Below, one piece after another: positions 61,283 through 64,000 of a stretch of 64,000 bases of DNA. This DNA is from Paraburkholderia sp. (GTDB lineage: Bacteria > Pseudomonadota > Gammaproteobacteria > Burkholderiales > Burkholderiaceae). Where the stretch lies: positions 62,001-126,000 of the forward strand of contig SCRN01000044.1 in NCBI GenBank assembly GCA_004322045.1. The letters run 5' to 3'. The notes beneath the pieces were generated by a model. It saw nothing but the letters and a program-made list of their open reading frames with translations, was not told where the DNA came from and searched no databases. A program made the translations under genes and the position numbers. The number at the start of each line of letters is the position of its first letter. The stretch's first letter is position 1.

Positions 61283-62229
61283 CGTCGATCGTCCTGCAGC
61301 GAAATGCGGCGGACCCCATGCCGGCTCGCCAATGTCACGCCGCGGCTGTCGATGCCAACCACCCGCTCTGCCCCCAGCGATTGCCCTGGCCCCACTACCG
61401 CGGCCTGCGTTCCGCTAGCGCCCTCGATGAGCGCGAGCGAACGCTCGCCATCCTGTACGAATCCGACTAAATGCGCCCCGGCCAGGTCCGACGCCGAATC
61501 GGCTTGCGCTACGCCGAACGGATCGGCCGGAGGTTGCCGCTTGCCGCCGTCCGTGCCCACTCGAGGAGCGGCTCGCGCATAGTGCGCGCGTGGTCGAGCG
61601 GGCGATACATCGAACACGGACAGGGTTCCCGCGAATGCCAGCGCGCCCTGCTCCCGCTTGATAGTCAACGTCTGCGGAACCACCCATGCCGGCAGCGCCG
61701 AAAGCCCTTCCAAAAAGGCATATAGACCGGCGAAATCCGAGCGGCCGTCGATTCGCAGGGCGCGCCCGGCGCGATCGCCGCCATCGCGCGCCGGGCTCGC
61801 CTGCGACGCCGGTTCCAGCAAGCGCAGTGTCACGCCCGTCTTCGCGGCAAGCTCGGCCAGCGCGGGCACCTCGCCACCTGCCGAGCGGTTCGACGGTACG
61901 ACTGCGTGCGCGAGCGAAGCCGCTTGCAGAACCGGCATGCGCGCCAACCGAGCGCGCCCCTCTCGCAACTGCCGTTCGAGTGCGTCGATCGCGGTGGCGC
62001 CCGTCGCCCGCCCGGCGTCGAGGGCGCGACAGGCGAAGCTCGCGAGCGCAAAAGCGACCGCCGCCAACGCGGTGCAAGCCATCAGACGGCGCTTGACGCT
62101 CCATCGTTGCGCCGTAGCGCGCAGCAAGCCGCCTCGGCTCCTCGAGGGTCGCGCCGCCGGTAGATGCATGCACCTGCGTATACACCTGCGCCGGATGCCG
62201 GCAAGTGCAAAAAGCAACGCCCGCTTCAT
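61279..62229 (-). CDS. PilO-PilP fusion protein
   Basis: Protein of 316 aa. The N-terminal half has a basic cytoplasmic head, one membrane helix (LMACTALAAVAFALASFACRAL), a short coiled coil (AIDALERQLREGRARLARM) and a PilO-like periplasmic fold (IDGRSDFAGLYAFLEGLSALPAWVVPQTLTI). The C-terminal ~90 residues are PilP-like: DPFGV, LAGAHLVGFVQDGERSLALIEG, GQSLGAERVVGIDSRGVTL. In most species PilO and PilP are separate, PilP being a lipoprotein. Both ends overlap the neighbouring genes by four bases. Confidence 0.8.
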   Translation of the reverse strand: MKRALLFALAGIRRRCIRRCMHLPAARPSRSRGGLLRATAQRWSVKRRLMACTALAAVAFALASFACRALDAGRATGATAIDALERQLREGRARLARMPVLQAASLAHAVVPSNRSAGGEVPALAELAAKTGVTLRLLEPASQASPARDGGDRAGRALRIDGRSDFAGLYAFLEGLSALPAWVVPQTLTIKREQGALAFAGTLSVFDVSPARPRAHYARAAPRVGTDGGKRQPPADPFGVAQADSASDLAGAHLVGFVQDGERSLALIEGASGTQAAVVGPGQSLGAERVVGIDSRGVTLASRHGVRRISLQDDRR

Positions 62230-62891
62230 CGATCCCTCCTGCCGCGGGCGCCATCTGCCAGGGCCGCCGTGCTACGCGCGGTGCGCCGTAATGGTGACGC
62301 CGGCTGCGCATCGCGCCATCGCACGCGCACCACCGCTTCGATGGCTCGCCGCGCCTCACCGCCGACGGGCGTTGCGATCAGCTTGAAGTCCACCATTTCG
62401 GCTGATTTCGCTCCGGGCAAGCGAGCCAATCGCTCGGTCCAAGCGGTACCTACTGCGCTGTCGGATGCATGCAACTGCAGTTGAACGTCTTCATCGCTCA
62501 GTTGCAGCCGGTTGACCGTCACGCCTGCATGCGTCTGCGCACTCAGCGCGCCCAACAGCGACATCAACGCAACGTACGGTTGAGAGCGTGCCGCGGCCTG
62601 CGCTGCATTCACCTTCGCGCTTTCCTGCGCGCGTTCGAGCCGCGCAAGCTCGGCCAACGCCGGCGCCTGTTGCGCCACTTCGCGCTCGAGCTGCATGCGT
62701 TGCTCGTCGGCGGCGCTCATCGTCTCCCATCCGAAGGCTGCAAGCGCACCCGCCAAAACGGCCGCTGCGCCTTCGCATAGGCCGCGGCGGCGCCGCGAGC
62801 GCGCGGCTCGAATGCGATGCGGCAGCAAGTTGAAGCCGGATGCGCATGGCGCTGCCCCTTCGTTCGGACATTGCGTTGCGGCTGCGCTCAT
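62226..62891 (-). CDS. pilN: Type IV pilus inner-membrane protein PilN-like
   Basis: Protein of 221 aa. It has FNLLPHRIRAARSRRRRG, the PilN signature that contacts PilM, one membrane helix (AAAVLAGALAAFGWETM), a coiled coil, and a periplasmic domain (GVTVNRLQLSDEDVQLQL). The start was fixed by its overlap with pilM; the longer frame inside pilM is spurious. Confidence 0.85.
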   Translation of the reverse strand: MSAAATQCPNEGAAPCASGFNLLPHRIRAARSRRRRGLCEGAAAVLAGALAAFGWETMSAADEQRMQLEREVAQQAPALAELARLERAQESAKVNAAQAAARSQPYVALMSLLGALSAQTHAGVTVNRLQLSDEDVQLQLHASDSAVGTAWTERLARLPGAKSAEMVDFKLIATPVGGEARRAIEAVVRVRWRDAQPASPLRRTARSTAALADGARGRRDR

Positions 62892-63898
62892 TCGAACACC
62901 CCGCGCAACGCCAAGCCGAACGCGACGGCAAAGCGCCCAGCTTGCTTCGCTTCGGCACGCGGCGCGAAGCGGCCGCCATCGAAACAAAACGGCGCGCAGT
63001 CGAACGGCTCCGCCGGACAGCCGAGGCGCTCGCCGATGTCGGCCATCGCGAGTCCCAGGCGTTCGAGCACCTTCACGTCGCCGCCGATGAGTGCGCGATC
63101 AAGGCCAGCGCCGGAGGCGAGCGATCCGAGGGCCGCATCGAGATCCGCATGTTCGCCTAAGGGGAAGCGAACGCTTGCCTCGACGGCGCCGTCTGCGACG
63201 CGCCAGCCGTACACGCCGTCGCTGCCGGCCCAGATCGCAGCGTATCGATCGGCGCGGCGCAGCGAATGCTCGGCCGCATAGGCAAGCGCGCGTAACGCGG
63301 CGAGCGGTTCGCCATCGATCGCGGCCAACGCGATGCCGGCCGCGGCGGCCGCTTCGACACGCGCCTCCAAATGCCGGCGAGGCGCCGCGGCGAGCGTCAC
63401 ACGAGAGACATCGGCTGCGCTTGTCTCGCCCGAAGCGGCGGCGCAGTCGGCGGCCCACCAATCGATCGACAGGGCGTCCCGCTCGAGCCCGCACAAGCGC
63501 TCGGCTTGCTCGAGCATGATCGGCTCCATCTCGTCGATTGCCTGCGAATCGCGGCCGTAACTATCCGGCGCTTGCGTGACGGGAGGCATTTCGAACGTGG
63601 CGATGGCCGTCGCGCCGCCCGGTATGGCCATCGCGCATGGCATCGCGCGCAGCGCACGGCGGCGCGGCCAGCGCGCGCACAACGACGACAGCGCAGCAGC
63701 CACGGCCGCTCGATCGACCAGATGCGCCCCGGACATCGCGTCCGGGTTCAACGGCGCAGCACCGAGCCACTCCACGCGAACGGGCAGATTCGAACGGCCC
63801 TTGCGGCTCACGATGACGAGCCGCACCTCGCGCGGACTCACGTCGATGCCGGCTCCAAAGCGGCGCGCGGCGGACAACAGTTTGTTTCTCATCAGCAT
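62888..63898 (-). CDS. pilM: Type IV pilus assembly protein PilM-like
   Basis: Actin-like cytoplasmic ATPase of 336 aa that anchors the alignment subcomplex. Motifs: GAGIDVSPREVRLVIVSRK, AMPCAMAIPGGATAIATFEMP, LAAIDGEPLAALRAL and ALIGGDVKVLERLG. The ATG at 63898 (MLMRNKLLSAARR) follows GGGGA at ideal spacing; an upstream ATG at 63931 is less likely. First visible gene of pilMN(OP)Q. Confidence 0.85.
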   Translation of the reverse strand: MLMRNKLLSAARRFGAGIDVSPREVRLVIVSRKGRSNLPVRVEWLGAAPLNPDAMSGAHLVDRAAVAAALSSLCARWPRRRALRAMPCAMAIPGGATAIATFEMPPVTQAPDSYGRDSQAIDEMEPIMLEQAERLCGLERDALSIDWWAADCAAASGETSAADVSRVTLAAAPRRHLEARVEAAAAAGIALAAIDGEPLAALRALAYAAEHSLRRADRYAAIWAGSDGVYGWRVADGAVEASVRFPLGEHADLDAALGSLASGAGLDRALIGGDVKVLERLGLAMADIGERLGCPAEPFDCAPFCFDGGRFAPRAEAKQAGRFAVAFGLALRGVFE

Positions 63899-64000
63899 GA
63901 CGTTTCCCCGCAGCAGCCGGGCCGTCGACATGAGCGGCCAAAGCGGCGTGCTGCAGCGAAATTGTGCGAATTGAGCCGCCGCGCCGATATTCGTCCGAAC

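Overview
The window looks like chromosome from a GC-rich beta-proteobacterium of the Burkholderiaceae, most like Paraburkholderia or Trinickia. This is inferred from gene content and order: the sspAB-petABC block, tatABC followed by a hisEIFA-H-marC-BCDG-murA cluster, an mla operon that carries mlaA, and pilMN(OP)Q-aroKB-dgt. The species cannot be fixed from the sequence alone.

Layout. 1-4.3 kb: the 3' part of a two-partner-secretion adhesin with GLUG repeats, then trehalose-phosphate synthase OtsA (minus strand), a short tandem repeat and a small conserved-looking protein. 4.3-9.2 kb (minus strand): the most distinctive unit. An amino-acid (probably cystine) ABC importer is followed by a cysteine desulfurase fused to a DUF442 rhodanese-like domain, and then by a persulfide-dioxygenase-like metallo-hydrolase. 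Together they suggest a cystine-to-sulfane-sulfur handling pathway. 9.2-10.4 kb: a largely empty AT-richer stretch with an inverted repeat, a 31-codon ORF with a strong ribosome-binding site, and a DUF1493 (ACP-like) gene. 10.5-17 kb: tRNA-Thr, sspB, sspA, cytochrome bc1 (petCBA), a Nif3-like gene and a divergent DegS/AlgW-type protease. 17.1-35.6 kb (minus strand): tatCBA, hinT, a COG3671 membrane protein, his genes with marC inserted, murA, ibaG/bolA, an ABC-2 exporter pair and mlaFEDACB. A consensus-like promoter lies just upstream of mlaF. 35.7-39.5 kb: thiOSGE under a TPP riboswitch. 39.8-41.6 kb: a YddA/SbmA-type ABC protein on the plus strand. 41.6-48.6 kb: thpR and gltBD. 48.8-49.7 kb: a RayT-like transposase whose HUH motif is lost, with a long inverted repeat between it and gltB. 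49.9-51.3 kb: ompW and a DUF883 gene. 51.4-56.5 kb: ugpBAECQ glycerol-3-phosphate uptake. 56.6-63.9 kb: dgt, aroB, aroK and pilQ, a PilO-PilP fusion, pilN and pilM.

Most of the window is ordinary core genome. Stop-start overlaps of four bases (ATGA) recur in almost every operon (hisI/E, murA/hisG, the ABC pair, mlaC/B, mlaF/E, ugpA/E, aroK/B, pilMNOPQ) and helped choose many starts. The items most worth a second look are the sulfur operon with its fused desulfurase, the catalytically altered RayT with its adjacent inverted repeat, the PilO-PilP fusion, and the ThiE with a possible vestigial ThiD domain. No CRISPR array, rRNA, prophage or intact insertion sequence was seen.
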